A DNA stretch of 17,523 nt from Verrucomicrobiota bacterium (GCA_009908535.1 JAAAOD010000245.1:1-17523); one strand, 5' to 3'. Positions 7,260 to 14,891 are shown, numbered from the stretch's first letter. Numbers and translations are program-made. Notes: a model not told the origin generated them from the letters alone.

Positions 7260-9173
7260 TCAGACTTTCACCTGGTTTCGCCGCTCCGGGAACAAAGGGA
7301 GGAGTTCCTTCTGAATCCGGGCGACAATGGTTCCATCATCCAGTCCAGCCAAAGCCCGCAGTTCATCGACGGAAGAGCCGTGGTCGACGAAACGGTCGGG
7401 ATAACCAAAGCGGAGCACGATCGCGGGGAGGCGTTCGTCGTTGAGGCATTCCAGCAAGGCGCTTCCGAAGCCGCCATCGCGGGCGTGGTCCTCGAAGGTG
7501 ATGAAGGCCCGGCAGTCGACCGCCTGCTCCCGCAGCAACTCCCGGTCGATCGGCTTGGCAAAGCGGGCGTTCACGACGCCGACGCGCAGGCCGGTTTCCT
7601 CCTCTAATTTCTCCGCGTACTGGCGGGCGCGTGCCACCCAAGGACCGAGAGCCCAGAGCTGGAGATCGCTTCCTTCGCGGACGACCTCCGCCTTGCCGAT
7701 GGGGAGGTCGCGTGCCTGTTCGCGCGGATCCACTCCGGCGGCGGCCCCGCGGGGGTAGCGGATAAAGCAGGGCCGATCGCAATGGAGAGACGTCCAGAGC
7801 ATGTCCGCCAGTTCCTCCTCGTCCTTTGGCTGCATGACGACGGTGTGGGGCACGCAACGCAGGTAGGCGATATCGAAGAGCCCGTGGTGGGTGGGACCGT
7901 CGTTCGGCGAGAGCCCGGCCCGGTCCATGCAGAAGGTGACCGGCAGGTTCTGCAGGCAAATGTCGTGGATGATCGGATCGTAGGCGCGCTGCAGAAAGGT
8001 CGAATAAATGGCGACGACCGGGCGCATGCCTTCGCAGGCCATCCCGGCGGCGAACAGCACAGCGTGTTCCTCCGCGATTCCGACGTCGAAAAACTGTTCC
8101 GGAATCGCTTCGCGGAGAAAGGAGAGGCCGGTTCCCGGCGGCATGGCGGCGGTGATCCCGACGATCTTTTTGTCCTCCCGCGCAAACGCGAGCAGCTTCT
8201 TCCCGAAGGCGTCCTGGTAATTGAGCGGGGCACCCTTTTTTTTTGGAGGCGCTTTTCCGGTCTCCGGATCGAAGGGGCCGAGGCCGTGAAACTTCTCCGG
8301 TGAGGCAAGGGCGGGTTCATAGCCTTTGCCCTTTTTGGTGAGCAGGTGAAGGATGATCGGCTGCTCCTGCGCCTTGGCAAAGGCGAGGTGCTTGGCGACG
8401 GCGTCGTAGTCGTGGCCGTCCACGGGACCGATGTAGCGCAGACCGTACGCTTCAAACAGATTGGATCCGGTGAAGAAATCCTTCGTCCCGCGTTTCCAGC
8501 GTTTGCCGAATTCCAGCAGGGAACCCCCGCCCGGCACCCGCTGAAGGAGGGAAGTCAACCGCCGGTCGATGCGGTTATAGACCGGATTGGTGATGATTTC
8601 GTTAAAGTAACTGGCAAGGGCCCCGACGTTGCGGGCGATGGACCATTCGTTGTCGTTGAGGATGACGATGAGGCGCCCGGTGGTCTCGGCGATGTTGTTC
8701 AACGCCTCCATCGTGATGCCGCAGGTGAAGGCGGCATCCCCGAGGACGGCGACGACGTGCCGGTCGCCGCCCATGCGGTCGCGGGCCGCCGCCATGCCGA
8801 GGGCGGCGGAAAGCGCGGTCCCGGCATGTCCGGCCCCGTAGGCGTCGTATTCGCTTTCCTCGCGGGAAAGAAACCCGCTGAGACCGCCGGCCTGGCGGAT
8901 TTTCGAGAACGCCTCCGTATTGCGGCCGGTCAGCAGCTTGTGGACGTAACCCTGATGGGACACATCAAAAACGAAGCGGTCTTCAGGGGAGACGAAAACC
9001 CGGTGCAGGGCGAGGGTGAGTTCGACAACGCCGAGGTTGGGGCCGATATGGCCTCCGTTGCGGGCCGTGACCTCGATGATGCGTTGCCGGATCTCCTCGG
9101 CAAGGGCATCGAGGTCGGACCTCGCGAGCCTCCGGAGGTCTTCCGGGCACTGAATGGATTCGAGAAGGGGCAT
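7260..9173 (-). CDS. dxs: 1-deoxy-D-xylulose-5-phosphate synthase
   Basis: Dxs condenses pyruvate with glyceraldehyde 3-phosphate, using thiamine diphosphate, to start the MEP route to isoprenoids. The 637-residue length is typical. The N-terminal domain has GGHIGPNLGVVELTLALH, FDVSHQGYVHKLLTGR and the thiamine diphosphate motif from LGDAAFTCG to ILNDNEWSI. The middle domain has DVGIAEEHAVLFAAGMA, FLQRAYDPIIHDICLQ and DRAGLSPNDGPTHHG; the C-terminal transketolase domain is complete. SHQGYVHK replaces the more usual GHQAYPHK. The start is supported by AGGA eight bases upstream, overlapping the xseB stop, so translation is probably coupled to xseB. An A9 run in the coding strand (8236-8244) falls in a lysine-rich linker near residues 310-312. 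Confidence 0.96.
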   Translation of the reverse strand: MPLLESIQCPEDLRRLARSDLDALAEEIRQRIIEVTARNGGHIGPNLGVVELTLALHRVFVSPEDRFVFDVSHQGYVHKLLTGRNTEAFSKIRQAGGLSGFLSREESEYDAYGAGHAGTALSAALGMAAARDRMGGDRHVVAVLGDAAFTCGITMEALNNIAETTGRLIVILNDNEWSIARNVGALASYFNEIITNPVYNRIDRRLTSLLQRVPGGGSLLEFGKRWKRGTKDFFTGSNLFEAYGLRYIGPVDGHDYDAVAKHLAFAKAQEQPIILHLLTKKGKGYEPALASPEKFHGLGPFDPETGKAPPKKKGAPLNYQDAFGKKLLAFAREDKKIVGITAAMPPGTGLSFLREAIPEQFFDVGIAEEHAVLFAAGMACEGMRPVVAIYSTFLQRAYDPIIHDICLQNLPVTFCMDRAGLSPNDGPTHHGLFDIAYLRCVPHTVVMQPKDEEELADMLWTSLHCDRPCFIRYPRGAAAGVDPREQARDLPIGKAEVVREGSDLQLWALGPWVARARQYAEKLEEETGLRVGVVNARFAKPIDRELLREQAVDCRAFITFEDHARDGGFGSALLECLNDERLPAIVLRFGYPDRFVDHGSSVDELRALAGLDDGTIVARIQKELLPLFPERRNQVKV

Positions 9174-9183
9174 ACCCGGTTTC

Positions 9184-9438
9184 CTACTGCTCCGGGGTGT
9201 CCTCGTCTCCGGGGGCGAAGGCCTCCAGAGCGGCTTCCTCGTCTTTCTGGCGCAGTTTTTCGATGGTCATTTCCGCTTTTTTCAATCGTTCCTCACACGT
9301 TTTCACCAGCCTACTGCCCTCCTCGAATTTTTCAACCAAAGCCGAGAGCGGGATGTCGCCGGCTTCCATGTTGCGGACGAGGGTTTCCAGCTGGTCGAGG
9401 GCTTCTTCGAAGGTGGGCTCTTTCTTTTTCGCGGACAT
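9184..9438 (-). CDS. xseB: exodeoxyribonuclease VII small subunit
   Basis: XseB binds XseA to form exonuclease VII, which degrades single-stranded DNA from both ends into oligonucleotides. The 84-residue protein has the family signature: TFEEALDQLETLVRNMEAGD, the LSALVEKFEEGSRLVK helix, and CEERLKKAEMTIEKLRQKDE. It is predicted to be helical hairpin and coiled coil throughout, with an acidic tail. The frame remains open upstream through the repeat array to about 9816; I chose the ATG at 9438 because the conserved domain starts at residue 7 and the upstream part is repeat-derived. No strong ribosome binding site is visible. dxs starts ten bases beyond its stop, an xseB-dxs arrangement also seen elsewhere, although ispA, which sits between them in E. 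coli, is absent. No xseA is in the window. Confidence 0.93.
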   Translation of the reverse strand: MSAKKKEPTFEEALDQLETLVRNMEAGDIPLSALVEKFEEGSRLVKTCEERLKKAEMTIEKLRQKDEEAALEAFAPGDEDTPEQ

Positions 9439-9494
9439 GGGGCAAACGGTGGAAAGGGGGCGATGGACGGGCAAGGATATTTGACGGGAGGGTT

Positions 9495-9651
9495 GGCCCG
9501 GGCAAGAGGTAGCCGAAGTCGGGCGTTTTCGGCCCGGGCAAGAAGTAGCCGAAGTCGTGAGACTTTGGCCCGTTACCCACCGCGGCCAAAGTCTCACGAC
9601 TTCGGCTACTACTCTGGGGCGCCGCGGCCAAAGTCTCACGACTTCGGCTAC
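9495..9651. repeat. quasi-symmetric array of GTAGCCGAAGTCG repeats in the xseB/M48 divergent gap
   Basis: Two tandem 36-base units (9495-9530, 9531-9566) start with GGCCCGGGCAAGA and share GTAGCCGAAGTCG. They face two inverted units of 30 bases (9580-9609, 9622-9651) that are identical to each other. The inner pair makes a perfect 26-base stem (9545-9570 with 9584-9609) around a 13-base loop; the outer pair matches over 13 bases. The result is a palindromic block centred near 9577 that fills over half of the 280-base gap between xseB (minus) and the M48 gene (plus). I recall this GTAGCCGAAGTCGTGAGAC-type repeat from marine Verrucomicrobia genomes, but did not verify it. The rest of the gap, 9439-9494 and 9652-9718, shows no gene and no convincing promoter. 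Confidence 0.9.
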
Positions 9652-9718
9652 GGTCCTCCCTGGAATCAGGCGGGAATTTTCCTTGCTCCGGCTACGGGGT
9701 CGTGAAGAGCTTGGTCTT

Positions 9719-10966
9719 ATGAACGTCGTACTCATTGTCGTGGCGGTTCTCCTTCTGCTGAAGCTGGCGGCGGAACTCTGGCTGGATTCGCTCAATCGAC
9801 GGGAAGTTCTGCGCAACGCGGGAGATGTACCGGAGGCCTACGCGTCCTACATCGACGAGGAGAATTACGACAAATCGGTCGCCTACACGCTGGCGAAGAA
9901 CCGGCTCTCCACGATCGATGCGGTGTACCAGACGGCGGTGCTGGCGGTCCTGCTCTTCAGCGGACTGCTGCCGTGGTTGTGGTACGGGCTCACGGATCTC
10001 CTCGGAACCGGCCTCTGGGGCCAGGCGGCCGCGCTCTTTCTCCTTTTCACACTGTTTTCCCTCAGCGATCTCCCCCTTGACTGGTACCAGCAGTTCCGGT
10101 TGGAGGAGCGTTTCGGCTTCAACAAAAGCACCCCCGGCCTCTGGATCATGGACAAGGTCAAGGGCGTGCTCATCGGGGCCGTCCTCGGCATTCCGGTCCT
10201 CGCCCTCATCCTTTGGCTGGTCGGCCTGAGTCCGCTTTGGTGGCTCTGGGCCTTCGTCGCCTTCCTGCTCTTCCAGCTCGTCATGATGGTGGTCTACCCG
10301 ATGTTCATCATGCCGCTTTTCAACAAGTTCGAGGAACTGCCGGAGGGAAGCCTGCGCGAGCGCCTTTTCGATCTGGGCGACCGCACGGGCTTCCGCGCGA
10401 GGACCATCCTCGTCATGGACGGGAGCCGCCGCTCCGCGCATTCCAACGCTTTTTTCACGGGCTTCGGGCGCTTCCGCCGTATCGTCCTTTTCGATACGCT
10501 GATCGAGCAGATGGGGGAACGGCAGCTGGAAGCGGTCCTCGCGCACGAGATCGGCCACTACAAGCTGGGCCACATCCCGCGGCTTCTGTTGCTGTCGGCG
10601 GTCTTCCTCTTTGTCAGTTTCCTCGTTCTCGCCTTTCTCCTCGAGAGTCCGTGGTTTGTCGAGGCCTTCGGCTTCGCGGCGGGGGACGGGCTGGGCCCGG
10701 TCCTGCTCCTTTTCGGCTTGCTTTCCGGAGCGGTTACTTTCTGGACGGGTCCGCTCATGAACGCGCTGTCGCGAAAACATGAATACGAAGCAGACGCCTT
10801 CGCGCGCGACGCCCTCGGGAAGGATCCCGCGCCCCTGCGCAACGCCCTGCGCGTCCTCAACGAGAAGAACCTCAGCAACCTGACACCGCATCCCCTCTAC
10901 AGCGCCTTTCATTATTCGCATCCGACCCTGCTGGAAAGGGAACGGGCGCTGGCCGATTCCCGGTGA
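9719..10966 (+). CDS. M48 family metalloprotease, Ste24/CAAX-prenyl-protease-1-like membrane protein
   Basis: This 415-residue polytopic membrane protein matches the long Ste24 type of M48 peptidases rather than short HtpX. A membrane helix occupies residues 2-20, followed by a hydrophilic N-terminal segment typical of the M48 N-domain (YIDEENYDKSVAYTLAKNRL) and helices near 68-90, 100-118, 150-170 and 175-198. The zinc site is HEIGHYKLGH (His276, Glu277, His280), with Glu355 in EYEADAFARD as third ligand. Two more helices lie near 288-308 and 325-343. Bacterial members are thought to act in membrane protein quality control, since bacteria lack CAAX prenylation. The frame is open upstream through the repeats to 9557; the ATG at 9719, about ten bases after GAAGAG, fits the family start. 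It overlaps the next gene by four bases. Confidence 0.92.
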   Translation: MNVVLIVVAVLLLLKLAAELWLDSLNRREVLRNAGDVPEAYASYIDEENYDKSVAYTLAKNRLSTIDAVYQTAVLAVLLFSGLLPWLWYGLTDLLGTGLWGQAAALFLLFTLFSLSDLPLDWYQQFRLEERFGFNKSTPGLWIMDKVKGVLIGAVLGIPVLALILWLVGLSPLWWLWAFVAFLLFQLVMMVVYPMFIMPLFNKFEELPEGSLRERLFDLGDRTGFRARTILVMDGSRRSAHSNAFFTGFGRFRRIVLFDTLIEQMGERQLEAVLAHEIGHYKLGHIPRLLLLSAVFLFVSFLVLAFLLESPWFVEAFGFAAGDGLGPVLLLFGLLSGAVTFWTGPLMNALSRKHEYEADAFARDALGKDPAPLRNALRVLNEKNLSNLTPHPLYSAFHYSHPTLLERERALADSR

Positions 10967-11856
10967 AAGCGGGGGCGCGCCTCTGCCTCCTCGCCTTTCT
11001 TCCGGCGTTTCTCCCCGGGTCCGCCTCCGGAGAGCTGCGCATGGCGAGCTGGAACCTGCGGAATTACCTCCTTGCCGACCGCTGGACGGGCGAGGCCTGG
11101 CGTTTTGATTTCCCGAAGCCCGAGGCGGAGAAGACGGTCCTGCGGAAAGAACTGCTGCGGGTGCGTCCGGCGGTCCTCTTTCTGCAGGAGATCGGCTCGA
11201 AGGCCATGCTCCGGGAGCTGCAACGGGATCTCGCCGATCTCGGGCTGACGTATCCTCACGCGCATTTCGGGAAACGCCCGGACCGGGCGCGGGGGCTGGC
11301 CGTCCTCGGGCGGACTCCTTTCGCGGAAGCGGTTTTCCACGACGAGGTACCGCTCGCCGGGATGCCGGGAGAGGTTCTCCGGCGGGGGCTGCAGGTGATT
11401 CGCCTGGAAACGGAGGAAGGGGAAGAGATCCTTTGTTTTCACGTGCACCTGAAAAGCCGCTACACCAGTGACCCGGCGGATCCGGAATCCCGCCGGCGAC
11501 GGGAGGCCGAGATCGCGGCAGTAGCCGGGTTCGTCGAAAGCCGCCTTGCCATCGCGCCCCCACACAGCCGCTTTCTGATCGTGGGCGATTTCAACACGCC
11601 GTTCGGGGACGACCTTTTTTCCCGCTTCCGCAAGACGTCTCCGGCATGGGGTCCGGTTCCCGTACGCGACGGAAGCGGGGAGGAATGGACCTACCATCAC
11701 CGGAAGAGCGACCGCTTCAGCCGCATCGACGGCTTCTGGACCCTTGAGAGGGACCGGGCCCGGTTCGCGGGGATCGGGCTCTTTCCGGAAGGGCGCCCCG
11801 AGCCGGCCGGATCCGATCACCGCATGGTGTTGATCCGCTATTTCGCAGGACGGTAA
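10963..11856 (+). CDS. secreted endonuclease/exonuclease/phosphatase family protein
   Basis: The 297-residue protein belongs to the EEP (DNase I-like) superfamily of metal-dependent phosphodiesterases and phosphatases. It starts at a GTG overlapping the TGA of the M48 gene. A short signal peptide (residues 2-23, ARLCLLAFLPAFLPGSASG) predicts export. EEP motifs appear in order: ASWNLRNYL (Asn31), FLQEIGS (Glu76), FHVHLKS (His162), LIVGDFNTPFGDD (Asp209, Asn211), SRIDGFWT (Asp256) and GSDHRMVLIRY (Asp285, His286). The catalytic set looks complete. Substrate is unpredictable in this family: extracellular DNA, phospholipid head groups and sugar phosphates are all possible. Its place between a membrane protease and diacylglycerol kinase fits an envelope role, but that is inference. 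Confidence 0.88.
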   Translation: MKAGARLCLLAFLPAFLPGSASGELRMASWNLRNYLLADRWTGEAWRFDFPKPEAEKTVLRKELLRVRPAVLFLQEIGSKAMLRELQRDLADLGLTYPHAHFGKRPDRARGLAVLGRTPFAEAVFHDEVPLAGMPGEVLRRGLQVIRLETEEGEEILCFHVHLKSRYTSDPADPESRRRREAEIAAVAGFVESRLAIAPPHSRFLIVGDFNTPFGDDLFSRFRKTSPAWGPVPVRDGSGEEWTYHHRKSDRFSRIDGFWTLERDRARFAGIGLFPEGRPEPAGSDHRMVLIRYFAGR

Positions 11857-11870
11857 AGGAAACTTGCTTC

Positions 11871-12320
11871 ATGCAAGGCCGGCGGCATGCTCCCTCCGCT
11901 ATGGCGCAGGAGAAGCAACGCCCGTCCGCTCCCGGGGAGCGCAACAAAACCGCCGGGGAATCACCGGTGGAACATGTGCTGAAAGCGAGCAGCTACTCGC
12001 TCGCCGGCCTTGCCGCGGTCTTCCGTCACGAGCTGGCCTTCCGCATCGAGGCGGTGCTTGCGGTGGCGCTTTTGCCCGTCCTGCTCCTCCTCCCTGTTGG
12101 CTGGCTGCTCAAGGCGCTCGTCCTCTCCAGCATGCTGCTGGTGCTCATCGTCGAACTCCTCAACTCCTCCATGGAATGGGTGGTGGATTATATTTCCCTC
12201 GACGCTCATCCCTATGCCAAGCGGGCGAAGGACATGGGCAGCGCGGCGGTCATGCTCGCCTTGATCAACTCCGGGGTCTTCTGGGCCGTGGCCATTCTTT
12301 CCGCCCTGGAGGTGATCTGA
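11871..12320 (+). CDS. dgkA: diacylglycerol kinase, prokaryotic integral-membrane type
   Basis: DgkA phosphorylates diacylglycerol, or undecaprenol in some bacteria, to return lipid to phosphatidate or the wall-carrier cycle. The signature VELLNSSMEWVVDY is followed by AKRAKDMGSAAV. Glu95, Asn98, Glu102, Lys120 and Asp121 correspond to the catalytic and metal-binding Glu69, Asn72, Glu76, Lys94 and Asp95 of E. coli. Three membrane helices lie at about 58-80, 82-100 and 125-146. The 149 residues exceed the usual roughly 120 because of a hydrophilic N-terminal extension of about 30. AAGGA ten bases upstream supports the ATG at 11871; the alternative ATG at 11901 has no such signal. The gene follows the EEP gene by 14 bases and precedes the DUF2270 gene by one. 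Confidence 0.94.
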   Translation: MQGRRHAPSAMAQEKQRPSAPGERNKTAGESPVEHVLKASSYSLAGLAAVFRHELAFRIEAVLAVALLPVLLLLPVGWLLKALVLSSMLLVLIVELLNSSMEWVVDYISLDAHPYAKRAKDMGSAAVMLALINSGVFWAVAILSALEVI

Positions 12321-12321
12321 G

Positions 12322-13011
12322 ATGGCCGTGGCGCAGGAACCCGAAGCCGGCTACAATTTCCCGAGGGACTACGCCGCCACCATGGTGCATTTCTACCGCG
12401 GCGAACTCGGCCGCATGATGGTCTGGAGGGAACGCTTCGACACCACCACGCACTGGGCGATCATCGGCCTGACCGGCCTCGTCTCCTTCGCATGGAATCA
12501 CGCCGACGGGAGCAACTTCCTTTTCCTCTTCGCCAATTTCATCCTCTATCTGCTGCTTTCCATCGAGGCCCGGCGCTACCGCTTTTACGACGCCTACCGC
12601 GCGCGCGTCCGCATGCTGGAGTCCCACTTCATTTTTCCGGTCGTGACCCTGACGGGAAAGCGGCTGGAAGGCGACTGGCGACGGTTGATGGGCGAGGACC
12701 TGCTCCTGCCGTCCTTTAAAATCTCTTATTTCGAAGCCCTGTCGCGGCGTTTCCGGCGGAACTACATCTGGATCTTCCTCATTCTGCTCGGGACGTGGAT
12801 CGTCCATACCATCGTGGTGCGGGGCGCGGACAGCCTTCCCCTTTTCATCCGCGAGTTCTGTGCCACGCAACCGCTGCCGGATCCGGTCTTTCTTTCCATT
12901 CTGGGCGGGTTTTACGTCTACCTTGCCGTGATCTATCTCTACGGGACGATCAAGCGTTCCCCGCTCGGGGAGTTCCAGAAGCGGCCCCATCTCGGCAAGT
13001 GGCGCATTTAG
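12322..13011 (+). CDS. DUF2270 family integral membrane protein
   Basis: The 229-residue protein resembles the uncharacterised DUF2270 family. Its conserved head (MVHFYRGELGRMMVWRERFD, then TTTHWAIIGLTG) lies at residues 21-52. Four membrane helices are likely: 44-60, 65-82, 148-166 and about 191-210. Between the second and third is a basic cytosolic stretch (RRYRFYDAYRARVRMLES and SRRFRRN). No catalytic motif is recognisable and no function is known to me. The start follows the dgkA stop after one base, which implies tight coupling and possibly related membrane work. The name DUF2270 is from memory of the motif and has not been searched. Confidence 0.78.
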   Translation: MAVAQEPEAGYNFPRDYAATMVHFYRGELGRMMVWRERFDTTTHWAIIGLTGLVSFAWNHADGSNFLFLFANFILYLLLSIEARRYRFYDAYRARVRMLESHFIFPVVTLTGKRLEGDWRRLMGEDLLLPSFKISYFEALSRRFRRNYIWIFLILLGTWIVHTIVVRGADSLPLFIREFCATQPLPDPVFLSILGGFYVYLAVIYLYGTIKRSPLGEFQKRPHLGKWRI

Positions 13012-13012
13012 C

Positions 13013-13017
13013 GGAGG
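13013..13017 (+). promoter_or_regulatory. strong ribosome binding site for the AEC transporter
   Basis: GGAGG lies four bases before the ATG at 13022. It is the only full Shine-Dalgarno core seen immediately ahead of a start in this window, where most genes have weak or no signal. It confirms the start of the transporter and suggests that this gene is translated more independently than its operon neighbours. Confidence 0.65.
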
Positions 13018-13021
13018 CGGG

Positions 13022-13972
13022 ATGAACCTGCCGACGGCAACGATCCTCTCCGCCGCCACTCCGGTGTTCCTCCTGCTGTTGGGCGGCCTGCTGCTGCGGA
13101 AGGGGGGCGTTTTGCGCGCTGAAGCGGACGCCTCGGTCATGAAGCTGGTCATCCGCGTGCTTTATCCCTGTCTTTTCCTCGACTTCATCGTCGGGAATGC
13201 GGCCCTTGCCGGGGCCGGCAACCTTCTCGTGCCCCCGCTGATCGGCTTTTTCACCATCACAGGCGGCTTCCTCGCCGGCCATTTCGGCGCCCGGCTTCTC
13301 GGACTGCGGCGGGGGGAGGGCAAACGGACCTTCGCGTTCTGCACCGGCGTCTACAATTTCGGCTACATCCCCATCCCGGTCATCCTGACGCTTTTCGGCG
13401 AGGAGGCCCTCGGCGTTCTCCTCGTCCATAATGTCGGGGTGGAGGTCGCCATCTGGACGGTCGGGATCGTCGTGGTTTCCGGAAAACTCCACTGGACGGA
13501 CCTGCGCCGCATCGCCAATCCGCCCGTGCTGGCCCTCTTCGCCGCCCTTTCCATCAATTTTCTCGGCTGGGACGCGCAGGTTCCCGGCTGGCTGGACCGC
13601 TTCGTTTCCATGCTGGCGGCCTGCTGCATTCCCCTCGGCATTCTCCTCGCTGGGGCCAGTATCGCCGACCTGCTCGAGGAAAAAGGCCTCTTCCGCAGCT
13701 GGCGTGTGCCCGCCGGGGCCCTCGCCCTGCGGTTGGGATTGCTGCCGGCGCTCTTTTTGTTGGCCGGAATGTCGCTTCCCGGCCTCTCCCCGGAACTCCG
13801 GCAGGTCATCCTCATCCAGGCCGCCATGCCCGCGGGCATCTTTCCCATCGTCCTCGCCCGGCACTACGGGGGCTCCCCGCGGGTGGCCATCGAGATCGTC
13901 CTTGTCACCACCGCCGCCTGCGTCGTCACCATGCCTCTCTGGATCCGTCTCGGCGCCGACCTCCTCTTTTGA
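13022..13972 (+). CDS. AEC (auxin efflux carrier) family transporter
   Basis: The 316-residue protein has the AEC layout of about ten membrane helices in two bundles of five. The first half contains FLLLLGGLLLRKGGVL, the second-helix motif MKLVIRVLYPCLFLDFIVG, and the helix-4/5 region TGVYNFGYIPIPVILTLFG. The second bundle contains PLGILLAGASIADLLEE, LRLGLLPALFLLAGM and QAAMPAGIFPIVLARHYGG. Bacterial AEC members are secondary transporters that often carry di- and tricarboxylates or amino acids; the plant auxin connection is only a family name. The substrate cannot be told from sequence. This is the last gene of the close run from 9719, and the next gene starts 139 bases later. Confidence 0.9.
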   Translation: MNLPTATILSAATPVFLLLLGGLLLRKGGVLRAEADASVMKLVIRVLYPCLFLDFIVGNAALAGAGNLLVPPLIGFFTITGGFLAGHFGARLLGLRRGEGKRTFAFCTGVYNFGYIPIPVILTLFGEEALGVLLVHNVGVEVAIWTVGIVVVSGKLHWTDLRRIANPPVLALFAALSINFLGWDAQVPGWLDRFVSMLAACCIPLGILLAGASIADLLEEKGLFRSWRVPAGALALRLGLLPALFLLAGMSLPGLSPELRQVILIQAAMPAGIFPIVLARHYGGSPRVAIEIVLVTTAACVVTMPLWIRLGADLLF

Positions 13973-14111
13973 CATCGGCTTCCGGCCCCCGATCCCGGCC
14001 CCCTTGGCTCACCTTTTGCCATGGCCCGGCTTTGGCACGGGATCCGCTTGACAAGGGGCCTGTCGAGCAAAAGTCTGCTCCGTTTCCACGTACGTCAGGA
14101 CCCAATAGATA

Positions 14112-14891
14112 ATGCACATGATGGCTCCCCCGCACCGCAAATGCGCCGCATTCCTCCTTTGTGGCCTTCTGGGAGGCTGGACCTCTCTCTTCGCCGCCCC
14201 GACCCTCGACGAAACCGTGTCCACCCTCGAGCAATGGGTGGAAACGGAGCGCAAAATCACCGAGGTTGAAAACGAGTGGGAAGCCAACAAGGCTTCGATG
14301 CGAAACCTGATCAAGGTCTACAAGGAGGAGATTCAAAACCTCGAGCAGATCATCGAGGAGGCGGAAGAGGACACCAGCGCCGCCGAGGTCCGTCGCGCCG
14401 AGTTGACCGAGCAGAATGAGGCCGTGAAGGAGGTCGAGAAGGACGTCCTTGCGGGTATTGTCGCGACCGAAGGACAATTGAAGGCATTGAGCCCGTTGCT
14501 CCCCCTTCCGCTGCAGGAGGAACTCCGCCCCCTTTTCAACAGTCTTCCGGAGGACCCGGAGGAATCCAAACTGGCCATCGGTCAGCGGATACAGCCCGTG
14601 ATCGGGATTCTCACACAGGTCCAGAAATTCAATCAGGCGGTCACCGTCGTGGAAGGATTCCGTGAATTCGAAGAGGGCCGCGCCATCCAGACCGAGAAAA
14701 TCTTTTTCGGACTTGGGGCGGCCTATTATGTCGACCAGGCCAACGAACATGCCGGGCGGGCCGTGTTCACTCCGGAGGGGTGGTCATGGGAAGACGACAC
14801 AACCCTTATCCAACCCGTTCGCGATTTCATGGAAATCTACCGCGGCACCCTGCAGGCGCGCTATGTGGAGTTACCCGTTGAGGTGAACTGA
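14112..14891 (+). CDS. DUF3450 family periplasmic protein, TonB-system associated
   Basis: The 259-residue product has a signal peptide (residues about 9-30, CAAFLLCGLLGGWTSLFAA) followed by a mature region beginning PTLDETVSTLEQWVETERKI. Residues 45-115 are a long charged coiled coil, and the C-terminal half carries SLPEDPEESKLAIGQRIQPV, QTEKIFFGLGAAYYVD and a final YRGTLQARYVELP. These are DUF3450 features. In Vibrio TonB2-type loci the family sits directly upstream of ttpC, exbB, exbD and tonB, as it does here. It probably works in the periplasm with the TtpC extension, but its biochemical role is not known to me. ATGs at 14118 and 14121 are alternative starts. No convincing promoter was found in the 139-base gap upstream. 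Confidence 0.85.
   Translation: MHMMAPPHRKCAAFLLCGLLGGWTSLFAAPTLDETVSTLEQWVETERKITEVENEWEANKASMRNLIKVYKEEIQNLEQIIEEAEEDTSAAEVRRAELTEQNEAVKEVEKDVLAGIVATEGQLKALSPLLPLPLQEELRPLFNSLPEDPEESKLAIGQRIQPVIGILTQVQKFNQAVTVVEGFREFEEGRAIQTEKIFFGLGAAYYVDQANEHAGRAVFTPEGWSWEDDTTLIQPVRDFMEIYRGTLQARYVELPVEVN

Noticed and set aside
9154..9705. Plus-strand open frame with recurring PKSHDFGY peptides as a repeat protein
   Set aside because: The peptides are translations of the palindromic DNA repeats, and the first half is antisense to xseB. Nothing suggests expression.
9692..11563. 623-codon minus-strand open frame over the M48 and EEP genes
   Set aside because: It covers the antisense of two intact genes with full catalytic motifs, and its translation is rich in Arg, Pro and Glu without any domain.
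13982..14003. Duplicated CCGGCCCCC after the AEC gene as a repeat or terminator
   Set aside because: The copies are direct, short and simple in composition, and they form no stem followed by a T-run.
14048..14053. TTGACA as a -35 box for the DUF3450-TonB operon
   Set aside because: The hexamer is perfect, but at 16-18 bases downstream there is only AAGTCT-like sequence, not a -10 box. A lone hexamer is not enough to call a promoter.
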